This document shows, piece by piece, positions 22,050-34,800 of a stretch of 64,000 nt of DNA; position 1 is the stretch's first letter; each line of letters opens with the position of its first letter. This DNA is from Phocoena phocoena (taxonomy: Eukaryota; Chordata; Mammalia; Artiodactyla; Phocoenidae), in NCBI RefSeq assembly GCF_963924675.1, contig NC_089240.1, positions 120,843,680-120,907,679 of the forward strand. Direction: 5' to 3'. The position numbers and the translations under genes were made by a program. The notes beneath the pieces were generated by a model that saw only the letters and a program-made list of their open reading frames with translations, had not been told where the DNA came from and searched no databases.

Positions 22050-23115
22050 TAATTTCTAAGACGTTCCTGTTTTTCTGTTTTTTTCTCTTTGTTTCAGTTA
22101 AGGCAGTTTCTTTCATTCTATCTTCAATTTTACTGATCTTTTATCCAGTAGTTTTGAATTTTCTAAGCCCACCCAGTCATCTATTTTATTTTTGTTTCAT
22201 TTCAGATATTGTATTTTTCTACTCCAGCAGTCCATCTGTTTTGCTTTTATATTCTGTAGGTTTCTCCTTATTATGTTCATATTTCCTTAAAAGTCCTTGA
22301 TTTTATCTATAATAGCTATTTTAAAGTCTCCGTCTACTTATTCCACTATATCTGTTATTGTGGTGTCTGTTTCTTTTGTGTGATTTTCCTCTCGGTTATG
22401 TGTTACATTAAAACTGCTTCATCACACATTCATGACGTTCTGACTGGTTGCTGAACAATGTAATGTTATATTATTGGCTGTATGGATTTTGCTTTATTCC
22501 TTCACAAAGACTTGCTATTTTCCCAAGTATTTGTGCATCAGCCTGATCCTTTTGAGGCTTATTTTTAAGTGTGGTTAAAGTGGGCCAGAAGTATCTTTTA
22601 CTTTGAGGCTATTTTTGGTCCACTCCTGAGGCCTGACCATTCTGGTGTCTTTACTGAATGCTCTGGGTGCTCAAAGAGTTCTTTCTACTCTAGCTGCTGA
22701 AAATAGCTCTCAGACCTGCAGTGAGTTCTGGGAATTGTTCAGCCTACAGCTTCCTGGCAGTTGTTCTCTGTCTCGGTCTCATGGAAATTTACCCTATAAA
22801 ATGTTCATTCAGTCAAAGATGCAAGGGGATCAATATGTAGGTTTCCTGGAGCCCTTTTTCTAGGTAGCCCTCCTTTATTATTCTTTCCCACAGTTTCCAG
22901 TTGGTGAGCCTTTCTGAATTCAGTCTTCTCATCTCAAGAAGACTACTGGGATATGATGGGATTGCCTCTCCCTGCACGATAGCCCTGAAATCGCCTCCAG
23001 GGAGAAATCCTGGGGGATCACAGTACTCACCTCATTGATTTCTCTTTTCTCAGTGATTACACTCCTTAACTGCCTGCTTTCCACTGTCTGTCTGAAAACA
23101 TATTTAATGTGTTTC
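22050..23115 (-). mobile_element. Ancient L1 5' region (antisense), probable
   Basis: Antisense phrases typical of the 5' part of old L1 elements: ATCTTCAATTTTACTGATCT, TTATTTTTGTTTCATTTCAG, GCTATTTTAAAGTCTCCGTC, TTATTATGTTCATATTTCC, and later a GC-richer 5'UTR-like block. No readable ORF remains. Confidence 0.5.
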
Positions 23116-23329
23116 TCTAGTTTTTTAGTTTTTTTTATAGAAGAGAAAATAATTCTTGAACCAATAACTTTGTCATGGCTCAATAAATTACTTTATGAAT
23201 ATTAGGTAAGGTATAGATATATTATACATACTGTCTCACTTAATAGAAAGGAGTCCCATTCATCATAATCTGAGATAACAGATTAAAATTGGATCCATTT
23301 CATGAAAAACAAGATAAAATAACAGATTA

Positions 23330-23680
23330 TGTGGCTGTTGGGTGGAGAATAGATTGGAATGGTAGGAGTAAGAGTGGAAAGAGGAAAACTAGTTAGGAGT
23401 CCAGGGTAGAGATGACGGTGGCCAGGACTATGCTGATACTTGTAGAAATGGTAGAAAAGTGAATGTATTTGAGAGAGTTTGGAGCCTGTATTACAGATGA
23501 GTTGAACAGTGAGTGATGAATGGAGAAAAGAGACTAAGAAAAGATTGAAGTTTCTCCATTATGCATATTGGAATCACATGTTTCCATTTACTGATGGGAA
23601 ATACTGGCAGAAGGAAAAAGTTTGGAGGGAAAAATGGCCATTTCAGGATTGGACATATTGTATTATATATGCATGTGAAG
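23330..23680 (-). mobile_element. L2 LINE fragment (antisense)
   Basis: Matches the antisense L2 interior: AGTGGAAAGAGGAAAACTAG, TTAGGAGTCCAGGGTAGAGA, TGACGGTGGCCAGGACTATG and ATTTACTGATGGGAAATACT. Confidence 0.65.
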
Positions 23681-23684
23681 CATC

Positions 23685-24175
23685 TTAGTATACATAAGTT
23701 ATACGACTATAAATGTTGGATGCTGTGTGGGAAAGTCAGTGTGGCCACAGGAGAAATACGAGGTTTAGTTAGGTGGCAGAAGACAAGAATGCGGAGAAAG
23801 TCTAGGCCAGAGCCTTTATTGGGGTTTCCTTGGGAAAGTCAAGGCAGGGTAGAAGAAGCAGCTTAGAATTGTCAAATGTGAACAATTCCAGGGGACTCTG
23901 GCTGTAGTGGTGGTCTCTAGTTGCCTGATAGCTGGCACTGAGATGCGTTAGGGAAAGAGAACGACTATTAGCTCGGTGTGTGTGAGTTAAAGGAGGAGGT
24001 AGCTGGGGCTATAGCCGCAGCCTTGGTTTTGCTCCCAGCCTTTGGTAACCTGAAGAATGGGCTAGTCCAGGAGGGGCAGTCCCTCCTTAGCTAGCAAGAT
24101 TTTTAACATGTCCAAAGATCATAAAATAAGTGAAAATAAAAAATATGACTAGTACAATAAAGATACTCACGTTTG
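23685..24175. other. Unassigned DNA
   Basis: Lies between two antisense L2 blocks and may be further decayed L2, but I cannot align it. Confidence 0.35.
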
Positions 24176-24179
24176 AAGA

Positions 24180-24940
24180 TGTGAGGAGAGATCAGGGATT
24201 CAGATAGAAATTTTGAGTCAGTGTCTTGAGGCTTGCAATTGAAGCCATGGAAGACTATGAGATGACTTCAGAAGAGTATTTAGATACAGAAAAGGTGAGA
24301 GCTCAGGACATATCCCAAAGGAACTCCAACTATGAAGGATGATAAAGGGGAACTGAAGGGACACAGAGAAGAAAAAAGCAGAGAGGTAAGAAGAAAATCA
24401 GAAGGGCATGGTGTCATGAAATCCAGAGTAAGAGAACGTTTTGAAAAGAGGGGCATGCTCGACTTCATCAAATGTTGTGAACGATGAAACAGGATGAGTA
24501 CATTTAAAAATGCATTTGAGGGCTTCCCTGGTGGCACAGTGGTTGAGAGTCCGCCTGCCAACGCAGGGGACACGGGTTTGTGCCCCGGTCCAGGAAAATC
24601 CCACATGCCGCGGAGTGGCTGGGCCCGTGAGCCATGGCCGCTGAGCCTGCGCGTCCGGAGCCTGTGCTCCGCAACGGGAGGGGCCGCAACAGTGAGAGGC
24701 CCGCGTACCCCAAGAAAACCCCAAAACAACAAAAATGCATTTGAGTTTGAATTATGGAGTTGACGGGTGACCGTAGTAGAGCAGTGAGACAGCAGCCAGA
24801 TCTGAGTGGGTTGAAGAGAAATGGGTCATGCAATAGCAGATAAAGTATAAGCAACTCTTTCAGAAATTTAGGGCTGGGTAGTAAGCTGAAGGGGTGGTAG
24901 GTAGTAGGTAGAGAGGACTGGTCAAATAATAACTTTTTAA
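24180..24940 (-). mobile_element. L2 LINE fragment, split by a SINE
   Basis: Left: AGCTCAGGACATATCCCAAA, AAGGAACTCCAACTATGAAG, TGAAACAGGATGAGTACATT. Right after the SINE: TTGAATTATGGAGTTGACGG and ACAGCAGCCAGATCTGAGTG. Both halves join in order as one antisense L2. Confidence 0.65.
24521..24730 (+). mobile_element. CHR-type SINE, short type
   Basis: Complete copy with an unusual C-rich tail (CCCCAAGAAAACCCCAAAAC). Perfect 15-bp duplication AAAAATGCATTTGAG at 24506-24520 and 24731-24745. Confidence 0.93.
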
Positions 24941-24949
24941 TGTTGTAAA

Positions 24950-25845
24950 ATACTACTATATATTGAAATGCTGATGGGAAGGATCCTGTATACAGGGAGA
25001 GGTTGAACACATAGGAGAAAAGGAATAAAATATTCATGCACTGCAAACAGCCCAGCCTGATTTAAAATCTGCGGTCATTTGCTTACTATCTAAATGGTCT
25101 TCACTAGATACCTCTGAGAGTGAACTTGTACTTTTCAAAAAGTTGGACTACAAATACTTACATGTAGAGCTGTGATGGAAATTAACAACTAAAGCAGTGC
25201 CATTCGAATTGAACTCCGGATACAAATGCTGGTCCAGGAACCATTTGATTCTGGTCTGTGACGAGTAAAGAAATTGAGAGGAAGTGTTAAAAAACCATTC
25301 GTGATAAAGTTTATGTCTCTTGAACCTAATAATAATTTAAAAATTAGGCTTGGATCACTTCTTTTTTATATACATCATTTTCATATTAATGTGCTTTATT
25401 GGATTTTAAAAAATTGTTAACCCATATTGAATTAGGAAAAAAAAAACCTGTCTAACAGTACAGTTAATTTGAGAAGTGCAGACCTAAAGCACAAAGCCTA
25501 GTGCCCTTCATTAAAGGGGTGTTGGAAAACTCACATGTATGAGCATTTTTGTGTACACAAAAGATGGTTGGAGATTATAAGAGTAAGTCACGACCACTTA
25601 CATACAGTTATGTATAATCTAGTATTTCTAGTATAATCTAAGTATATAATGCACACACACAAAACCAAGTAATTACAAAATAGAATATTAACCTAGTCAA
25701 AATTGTACTAATTGCCTGCCTGATGAAACAATGCCCATTTTGGGAGGACTTAAATGACAACCGAAACATCAGTTTGGTTTGGGATTGGACTAGAATTTTA
25801 AGATTCCTTAAACTTGAGTTATACAATTAGGATAATTCATTATAT
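24950..25845. other. Unassigned DNA
   Basis: AGCAGTGCCATTCGAATTGA near 25,193 faintly recalls a MER5-type hAT end, but no matching partner end was found. Confidence 0.35.
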
Positions 25846-25849
25846 TATT

Positions 25850-26560
25850 AATTCAACTTATATTTATTGAAAATTCAATAATTAGGCACTGTTGTACTGC
25901 TGAGAATATAGCAGTGAATGAGATGGTTATGGTTTCTGTCAGAGAGTTTTTAAAAATGCACTGAACTACATTATTTGAGGTAATGATAAATATTGTGTCC
26001 TAGGATGATCACTGAAAGACCTACCGAGAAGGAGAGACTTGCACAGAGTCCTGAAAGAAAGAAAGGATTGGCTATGCTGATGTTTAGGAAAAGAATTTTC
26101 CAGAGATGTGGAATAGCGAGGGCAAAGGTCTTGAGATGGAAACATGTACTGTATTTAAGGAACAGCAATGAGGCCTTTGCAACTGGAGGAACATGAGTGA
26201 AGAGGGGAGGAGTAAAAGACGACGTTGCAGACATGGTAGGAACACAGATCTGTAGAGTATTTTAGGCCAAGGTAGGTTTTTTGGTTTTTTTTTTTGTTTG
26301 TTTCTGGGGTTTTTTGCTTTTACTTTGATTGAAATTGGAAGCCACTGGAGATTTTTAGCAGAGGCATCACACAATTTGTCTTACATTTTAAGGATAATTC
26401 TGTTCTTCTAAAATGTAAGAGGGCAAAAGAAGAGGCAGGGAGAACAGTGAGGAGACTACTATAACAGTCTAGGTGAGAGATTATGGATAAAAAAGGGCAG
26501 ATGGATCAGCGCTGGAGTGTCAGCTGTGGTGAGAAGTGATGGGTTTTGACGACCATGCAA
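25850..26560 (-). mobile_element. L2 LINE fragment (antisense)
   Basis: TTATTGAAAATTCAATAATT, GAATATAGCAGTGAATGAGA, TTTCCAGAGATGTGGAATAG, GAGGGCAAAGGTCTTGAGAT, TTGGAAGCCACTGGAGATTT and AGAGGCATCACACAATTTGT follow the antisense L2 order. Confidence 0.75.
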
Positions 26561-26624
26561 ATCTTTCTATAATTTGGACCTGATGTATTGCTCCAGTATC
26601 AGTTCCTATAATGTCTTGCTCAAT

Positions 26625-26705
26625 GATACTAATGACATCAATAATAATAAAAACTATTGAGCGCACATTATGTTCCAGGCACTTTTCTAAGCAGTCATGG
26701 AATAG
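26625..26705 (-). mobile_element. MIR SINE fragment
   Basis: ATTGAGCGCACATTATGTTC followed by CAGGCACTTTTCTAAGCAG, the antisense MIR 3' end. Confidence 0.7.
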
Positions 26706-26769
26706 CTGAAGAAAAGTGAAGGATAAAATTTCCTATCACGACCATGTTAGGACTCGTGTGTAAAACTGT

Positions 26770-26890
26770 CTCTTGCCATGAAATTGTGAACTCCGAGAAG
26801 AGCCATGTCTTATTCATCTTTACATCTCCTATAGTATGTAAAATAGTGCCCTGAACGTAGTATTAACTCAATAAATATTTGTTATGTTTG
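26770..26890 (+). mobile_element. L2 LINE 3' end
   Basis: TTGTGAACTCCGAGAAGAGC, TCTTATTCATCTTTACATCT and AACTCAATAAATATTTGTTA are the sense L2 3' end. Confidence 0.75.
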
Positions 26891-27149
26891 TTCATAAAGA
26901 TGGGGAGATTAATGAAAGAACTTCTCCACATCAAAGCATGCCAAAAAAGATGGTCACTGCAGAAAGTGAGAAAAATCCAAGGAAATTGGGAATTCTTATC
27001 ATAATTCAATTTCACAATTTCAATAATTGGCCCAGAATAATAGCTATTTCACCACTTTTCCCTCATTAACAAGCTCCCAAAGCATCATGTAACTGGCCCT
27101 CAGAGAACCTAACACAGTTACAATTTTACAACAATGTGTGATCAATGCC

Positions 27150-27290
27150 TGGATCCTCCACAAGATTATGAACTCCACGAGAACAGAAACCACAACTGTT
27201 TTTTCAACATTTTATCATCAAGCCTAGCACAGCACCTGGCCTATAATAAGCATTTGATACTTATGAACCAAATGGAAAAAGGTAACAGTA
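27150..27290 (+). mobile_element. L2 LINE 3' end
   Basis: ATTATGAACTCCACGAGAAC, CAAGCCTAGCACAGCACCTG and TAAGCATTTGATACTTATGA; a second sense L2 3' end. Confidence 0.7.
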
Positions 27291-27299
27291 AGGAATTTT

Positions 27300-27415
27300 T
27301 ACTGGATGCTAAAATCTCTTCCAAGTACTTTATTCATATTAACTTATTTAATCTTCACCACAACCCTATTAAGCAAATACTCTTTTACTCTTATTTTACT
27401 GCCCTGAATGAATTA
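27300..27415 (-). mobile_element. MIR SINE fragment
   Basis: CCAAGTACTTTATTCATATT, AACTTATTTAATCTTCACCA and CAACCCTATTAAGCAAATAC match the antisense MIR 3' part. Confidence 0.7.
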
Positions 27416-27524
27416 TTATTATTAACTATTAATTCAATTTTTATTTTACGACTTTAAATGAATTAATGAATACAATGATGATGATCATTACTCAGGAGGA
27501 GGTTATGCCCACAGCACAGCCAAC

Positions 27525-27555
27525 CACACACACACGTGTGTGCGCACACGCACGC
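27525..27555. repeat. Alternating purine-pyrimidine tract (31 bp)
   Basis: Strict Py-Pu alternation of CA, CG, TG and GC steps (CACACACGTGTGTGCGCACA core), with an internal CACACACGTGTGTG palindrome; a good Z-DNA former. Confidence 0.85.
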
Positions 27556-27639
27556 CCCAAAGGTAACCCATGGACTAATAATAAACCTTTCTGTTGGGCA
27601 TAGCGAAGACTCCAATTTAGGCTGTCTCCTTATAAGAAC

Positions 27640-28110
27640 TTACTGAATTGTTTCCTTTTCAACGAATAGTTTGTTTCATCTATGGGATTCCAAAAGAAAT
27701 TATGTGATGGGTTTATTCAACCAATTAGCATGTCTGATTAAATTGATAAAATTTGCTTTTCACAACTCATTGATGCAGCCTAAGAAGGTTTCCATCAAAA
27801 GAAATACATGCCTGTGACTGAATGGACAGATCTATGTCTCTTTTGATGGCTTCATAATTCCCTATAAATTCAGTTTTTAATTTTTTTTTGCCATTAGCAA
27901 TGTAATGCTTTACCCTTGGATATTCATTTTTCCAGAAATTAATTCACACAATTAATCTCACTGAATAATGTATTTAATTAGATGTGTATTAAATTTTTAG
28001 AATGAGAATGAATCATACGGTTCATTCTAAACAAGTAGAAGTTCGTGCAATTAAAATATAGAGCTGTTGCAGTAAGTCAGTTTCACCCCCATACTAGTGA
28101 ACAACATTAT
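27640..28110. promoter_or_regulatory. Candidate conserved noncoding element
   Basis: A repeat-free stretch dense in homeodomain-type cores: GATTAAATTGATAAA, AAATTAATTCACAC, CAATTAATCTC, TTTAATTAGATGTG and CCATTAGCAATGTAATGC. It has little simple sequence, no open frame, and unusually few signs of decay compared with its neighbours. This is inference from composition; a cross-species alignment would decide. Confidence 0.3.
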
Positions 28111-29980
28111 AATTAAAGTACAATGTGGCGCTTTGGGGTCAGACTGTGAAACTTCTCAGCACAAAACCATATTCTTACGTTTAAACTATAAAACGACTGG
28201 GAAGAAAAGAGAAGAAACTGTTAGATTGCTTTTCCGATTTAGCCCCTATGGAAGGACAGTGTATTCATCATGACTTCATTTTCCTAAGAGATGGATTTGT
28301 TGGTAAATGTGAGAAGAAATAAACTAAAAATTTGCAGGCGTTTTAAAGCCTGTTAGTAGTATAGTGTTAAGATATTAAGGCACTGCCATTACTTTGACTG
28401 CACATTCACAGCCTGTTTGGATTCTTGTGGTTGCAAAAATAATATTCCATCTAATGGAGGTGCTGGACCAGGGAGGGTTTCTTACAATTTTCCTACCAGT
28501 TCTTTTGTTATCATCACAGTTATATTCATCTACTGTCAATGGGTGGGAGCTATAAGAAGGCAGATTTTATGTTTAGCCCAAATGAAGAATGTGCCTTCTT
28601 CTATACTTCTCACTCCCTCTTAGGTCCTCCAAGTAGATCTGTCCAACAGTAAACCAGGCTGACTCAGGAATTAGAACCCTTTAAGCCGCCATGTTCAATC
28701 GGAGACTGAATTTGTGACCAGCCATCTGTCTGAGATGCTGTATGGCATAATTTCATACTGGACGCATGCTTAATCCAGATGATCTATGAGGTGGCCATAA
28801 TTATATGAACTGTTATTTAAAATTCCTCACAGAGATGCAGATTGATAAAATATGGCTACCAAAGAGCTTCTTTGGTTTTTTTTGATTCTTCCTTCTAATG
28901 ACTGGCTTCTCTGTCCCAGTAACAATTGATGATTTGAGCACCATAAAATAATATTCCTAGTGTTATGGTTGTAGAATCTGTTGATAATCTTTTCACGGTC
29001 ACAGAACATACAGACTGAATACGAGAGTAAGCCTGAAAATAATCTTTGGAACGTATTCTACTAACCCATACCTGCCTTAACACTGGCCAAATCTCCTTCA
29101 GGGCACCATGAAAATATGGCACATAGATATATAGTTAAGGTTAGCAAATATGAAAATTCGTAATATATTTTAATGATAATAGACAGACAACTGGAAATTA
29201 GGACATTTTTGAAAATTCGTACGTACATTTGCTTATTATGGGGCACCTTCTAATGACCAACCCCAAACCTTCCATCTGAACTTAAGGTAAAGGACAAAAA
29301 AGAAACATATTTCTATATATTTACCATATCCCACTATTTATAAGTCTTTTAATCAAAGGAAGCAATTTATTTTTCTTGTGCCAAGGAAGACCTTTTTCAA
29401 TCATACAAATTGTCTGTATCTGATCCCCAAAGTAAACAAAGAATTTGACCAATACTGAATGAAGTCTTTGAATTTGATGAATTACTTGATGTCACATTCC
29501 AAATTACTGCTTCATCCCTCTGAGACTGAGACATTACTGTATTCTTAAGGTAAAATTAGCTTAACATCTAAGTACTGAGTAACTTTTTTTTCCTACTTTT
29601 TCACGCTTTCAGCCATCATTTTATCTCTATCTTCCACCGGGACTTATGACCAAAGGTCCAAGAGATTTCATAGCTATGAATTACAGTAAAGAAAAAATAC
29701 TCATTTAAACGACATCACACTTTAGTTTTAAGTACGATGGTGCATAATTTATGGGGGGTGTGAATTATAAGGCAATGCTTGTTTCTGTTCTTTTATTTTG
29801 ATGAAAATTCATATAAGTGTTTTTTAACTTATGAGTGTCAAACTCTTTATTTGACTTTCATACATTTCTTACATTTTACGAATGGTGATGCCTCATAGCA
29901 AATTGGAAGATAATCTAATTAACCTCAATTTACACTGACAGTATCTTCATAAAAGTAGAGGAGCTCATTAAAAATGTACA
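28111..29980. other. Unassigned DNA
   Basis: No repeat or exon recognised up to the L1 insertion. Confidence 0.4.
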
Positions 29981-30884
29981 GAAGATTGGTTCAAGATGGC
30001 GGAGTAGAAGGGCGTGTGCTCACTCCCTCTTGCGAGAGCACCAGAATCACAACTAACTGCTGAACAATCATCCACAAGAAAACACTGACATTCACCAAAA
30101 AACATACCCTGCATCCAAAGACAAAGGAGAAGCCACAATGAGATGGTAGGAGGGGCGCAATCACAATAAAATCAAATCCCATAACTGCTGGGTCAGTGAC
30201 TCAAAAACTGGAGAACACTTTACAGAAGTCCACCTACTGGAGTAAAGGTTCTGAGCCCCAGGTCAGGCTTCCCAACCTGAAGGGTCCAGGAACGGGAGGA
30301 GAAATTTCTAGAGAATAAGACTATGAAGGCTAGTGGGATTTGACTACAAGGCGTCAACAGGACTGGGGGAAACAGAGACTCCACTCTTGAAGGGCACACA
30401 CAAAGTAGTGCATGCATCAGGACCCAGGGGTAAGGAGCAGTGACCCCATAGGAGACTGAACCAGACCTACGTGCTAGTACTGGAGGGTCTCCTGCAGAGG
30501 CAGGGGGTGCTATGGCTCACCGCAGGGACAAGGACACTGGCAGCAGAAGCTCTGGGAAGTACTCCTTGGCATCAGCCCTTCCGGAGTACACCATTAGCCC
30601 CACCAAAGAGTCGGGTAGGCTCCAGTGCTGGGTCACCTCAGGCCAAACAACCAAAAGGGAGGGAACGCAGCCCCACCCGTCAGCAGACAAGCGGATTAAA
30701 ATTTTACTGAGCTCTGCCTACCAGAGCAACACCCAGCTCTACCCACCACCAGTCCCTCCCATCAGAAAACTTGCACAAGCCTCTGAGATAGCCTCATCCA
30801 CCAGAGGACAGACAGCAGATGCAAGAAGAACTACAACCCTGCAGCCTGTGGGAAAAAAACCATATTCACAGAAAGACAGACAAG
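29981..30884 (+). promoter_or_regulatory. L1 5'UTR / internal promoter
   Basis: Begins close to TTCAAGATGGCGGAGTAG, which contains the YY1-type site CAAGATGGCGG (29992-30002). YY1 is known to set the start of L1 transcription in other mammals. The rest is GC-richer than the flanks and leads directly into ORF1. The element is long decayed, so present activity is doubtful. Confidence 0.8.
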
Positions 30885-31848
30885 ATGAAAAGGCAGAGGG
30901 CTATATACAAGATGAAGGAACAAGATAAAACCCCAGAAAAACAACTAAATGAAGTGGAGATAGGCAACCTTCCAGAAAAAGAATTCAGAATAATGATAGT
31001 GAAGATCATCCAGAACCTGGGAAAAAAAGGGGGAGGAAAAGATCAAGACGATGCAAGAGATGTTTAACAAAGACTTAGAAGAATTAAGGAACAAACACCT
31101 AGAAGAATTGAGGAACAAACACACTGAGATGAACAATACAATACCTGAAATGAAAAATACAGTATAAGGAATAGCAGAATAACTGAGGCAGAAGAACGAA
31201 TAAGCGACCTAGGAGACAGAATGGTGGAATTGACTGCTGCAGAACAGAATAACGAAAAAAGAATGAAAAGAAATGAAGAGACCTCTGGGACAACTTTAAA
31301 GGCAACAACATTCACATTATAGGGGTCCCAGAAGGAGAAGAGAGAGAGAAAGGACCCGAGAAATATTTGAAAAGATTATAGTCGAAAACTTCCCTAACAC
31401 GGGAAAGGAAACAGCCACCCAAGTCCAAGAGGTGCAGACAGTCCCAGGCAGGATAATCCCAAGGAGAAACATGCCGAGACACATAGTAATCAAATTGACA
31501 AAAATTAAAGAAAAATTATTAAAAGCAACAAGGGAAAATTGACAAATAACATACAAGGGAACTCCCAGAAGGTTAACAGCTGATTTCTCAGCAGAAACTC
31601 TACAAGACAGAATGGAGTGGCATGATATATTTAAAGAGCTGAAAGGGAAGAACCTACAACCAAGATTACTCTACCCAGCAAAGATCTCATTCAGATACGA
31701 CTGAGAAATCAAAAGCTGTACAGACAAGCAAAAGCTAAGAGAATTCAGCAGCACCAAACCAGCTCTACAACAAATGCTAAAGGAACTTCTCTACGTGGGA
31801 AACACAAGAGAAGAAAAGGACTTACATAAACAAACACAAAACAATTAA
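30885..31848 (+). pseudogene. L1 ORF1 (RNA-binding protein) remnant
   Basis: The ATG at 30885 opens the ORF1 frame, which reads KRQRAIYKMKEQDKTPEKQ and EKEFRIMIVKIIQNLGKK before a frameshift in an A/G-rich run leads to a stop at 31067. Downstream, the coiled-coil region (repeated GAAGAATT/GAAGAACG codons), the RNA-recognition region and the basic C-terminal part are still visible at DNA level but in changing frames. A loss of about ten bases near 31,282 is apparent from the sense order. ORF1 protein normally binds L1 RNA as a trimer in the cytoplasm. This copy cannot make it. The end is taken at the TAA five bases before the ORF2 start. Confidence 0.8.
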
Positions 31849-31852
31849 GAAG

Positions 31853-34800
31853 ATGGTAATACGAACATACATATCAATAATTACCTTAAATGTGAATGGA
31901 TTAAATGTTACAACGAAAAGACACAGGCTCGCCGAATGGATACAAAAACAAGACCCGAATATATGCTGTCTACAAGAGACCCATTTCAGACCTAGGGACA
32001 CATACAGACTGAAAGGGAGGGGATGGAAAAAGATATTCCATGCAAATGGAAATCAAAAGAAAGCTGGAGTAGCAATACACATATTAGATAAAATAAATTT
32101 TAAAATAAAGACTGTTACAAGAGACAAGGAATGATACTTCGTAATGATCAAGGGATCAATCCAAGATGAAGATATAACAATTATAAATATATATGCACCC
32201 AAAATAGGAGCACCTCAATACATAAGGCAAATGCTAACAGCTATAAAAGAAGAAACTGACAGTAACATATAATAGTGGGGGACTTTAACACCTCACTTAC
32301 ACCAATGGACAAATCATCCAGACAGAAAATTAATAAGGAAACACAAGCTTTAAATGACACAATAGACCAGAGAGATTTCACTGATATTTATAGGACATTC
32401 CATCCAAAAACAGCAGATTACACTTTATTCTCAAGTGTGCACGGAACATTCTCCAGGATAGATCACACCTTGGTTCACAAATCAAGCCTCAGTAAATTTA
32501 AGAAAATTGAAATCATATCAAGCATCTTTTCTGACCACAACACCATGAGATTAGAAATGAATTATAGGGAAAAAAACGTAAAAAACACAAACTCATGGAG
32601 GCTAAACAACATGTTCCTAAATAACCAAGAGATCACTGAAGAAATCAAAGAGGACATCAAAAAATTCCTAGAGACAAATGACAATGAAAACATGATGATC
32701 CAAAACCTATGGGATGCAGCAAAAGTAGTTCTAAGAGGGAAGTTTATAGCAATACAAGCCTACCTCAAGAAACATTAAAAATCTCAAAAAAAAACCCCAA
32801 TCTAACCTAACACCTAAAGGAACTAGAGAAAGAAGAACAAACAAAACCCAAAGTTAGTAGAAGGAAAGAAATCATAAAGATCACAGCAGAAATAAATGAA
32901 ATACAAAGAAAGAAAACAATACCAAAGACCAATAAAACTAAAGGCTGGTTCTTTGAGAAGATAAAACAAAAATGATAAACCTTTAGCCAGATTCATCAAG
33001 CAAAAAACTGTAGAGGACTCAAATCAATAAAGTTAGAAATGAAGTACGAGAAGTTAAAATGGACACCACAAAATACAAAGCATCATAAGAGACTACTACA
33101 AGCAACTCTATGCCAATAAAATGGACAACCTGGAAGAAATGGACACATTCTCAGAAAGGTATAACCTTCCAAGACTGAACCAGGAAGAAATAGATAATAT
33201 GAACAGACCAATCACAAGTAATGAAATTGAAACTGTGATTAAAAATCTTCCAACAAACAAAAGTCCAGGACCAGATGGCTTCACAAGTGAATTCTACCAA
33301 ACATTTAGAGAAGAGCTTAACACCCATCCTTCTCAAACTCTTCCAAACAATTCGAGGAAGGAACACGTCCAAACTCATTCTACGAGGCCACCATCACCCT
33401 GATACCAAAATGAGACACAGATACTACAAAAAACTAAAATTACAAACCAATATAACGAATATAGATGCAACAATCCTCAACAAAATACTAGCAAAGAGAA
33501 TCCAACAACACAGTAGAATGATCATATACCATGATTAAGTGGGATTTATCCCGGGGACGCAAGGACTCTTCAATATATGCAAAACAATCAATGTGATACA
33601 CCATGTTAACAAATTGAAGAATAAAAACGATATGATCATCTCAATAGATGCAGAAAAGCTTTTGAGACAATTCAGCACTGATTTATGAAAAAAATCCCCA
33701 GAAAGTGGGCATAGAAGGAACCTACTTCAACATAATAAAGGCCATATATGAAAAACCCACAGCAAATATCATTCTCAATGGTGAAAAACTGAAAGCATTT
33801 CCTCTAATATCAGGAAAAAGACAAGGATGTCTACTCTTGCCACGATTATTCAACATAGTTTTGGAAGTCCTAGCCATAGCAATCAGAGAAGAAAAAGAAA
33901 TAAAAGGAATACGAATTGGAAAGGAAGAAGTAAAACTGCCACTGTTTGCAGATGACATGATACTATACAAAGAGATTCTTAAAGATGCCACCAGAAAACT
34001 ACTAGAGCTAATCAGTGAATTTGGTAAAGCAGCAGGATACAGAATTAATGCACAGAAATCTCTCACATTCCTATACACTAACGATGAAAGATCAGAAAGA
34101 GACATTAAGGAAACAATCCCATTCACCACTGCAACAAAAAGAATAAAATACTTAGGAATAAACCTACCTAAGGAGGTAAAAGACCTATACTCAGAAAATT
34201 ATAAGACACTGATGAAAGAAATCAAAGATGACAAAGATGGAGGGATATACCATGTTCTTGGATTGGAAGAATCAATCTTGTGAAAATGACTCTACTACCC
34301 AAAGCAATCTACCGATTCAATGCAATCCCTATCACATTATCAATGGCATTTTTTACAGAACTAGAACAAAAAATCTTAAAATATGTGTTGAGACACAAAA
34401 GACCCCAAATAGCCAAAGCAATCTTGAGGGAAAAAAACGAAGCTGGAAGAATCAGACTCCCTGACCTCATACTATACTACAAAGCAACAGTAATCAAGAC
34501 AATATGGTACTGGCACAAAAGCAGTAATACAGATCAATGGAACACTATAGAAAGCCCAGAGATAAACCCAGGCACCTAGGGTCAACTAATCTATGACAAA
34601 GAAGGTAAGGATATACAATGGAGAAAAGACAGTCTCTTCAATAAGTGGTGCTGGGAAAACCAGACAGCTATATGTAAAAGAATGATGTTAGAACAATTCC
34701 TAACACCATACACAAAAATAAACTCAAAATGGATTAGAGCCTTAAATGTAAAACCAGACACTATAAAAATCTTAGAGGAAAACATAGGAAGAACACTCTT

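Noticed and set aside
22050..23115. Possible gene exons in the antisense L1-like block
   Set aside because: Phrases fit old L1 5' sequence, and frames are short and unsupported.
24504..25046. Open frame of 180 codons on the minus strand
   Set aside because: It runs through a CHR SINE and antisense L2. The C-terminal part is SINE translation that recurs at other SINE copies, so it is not a gene.
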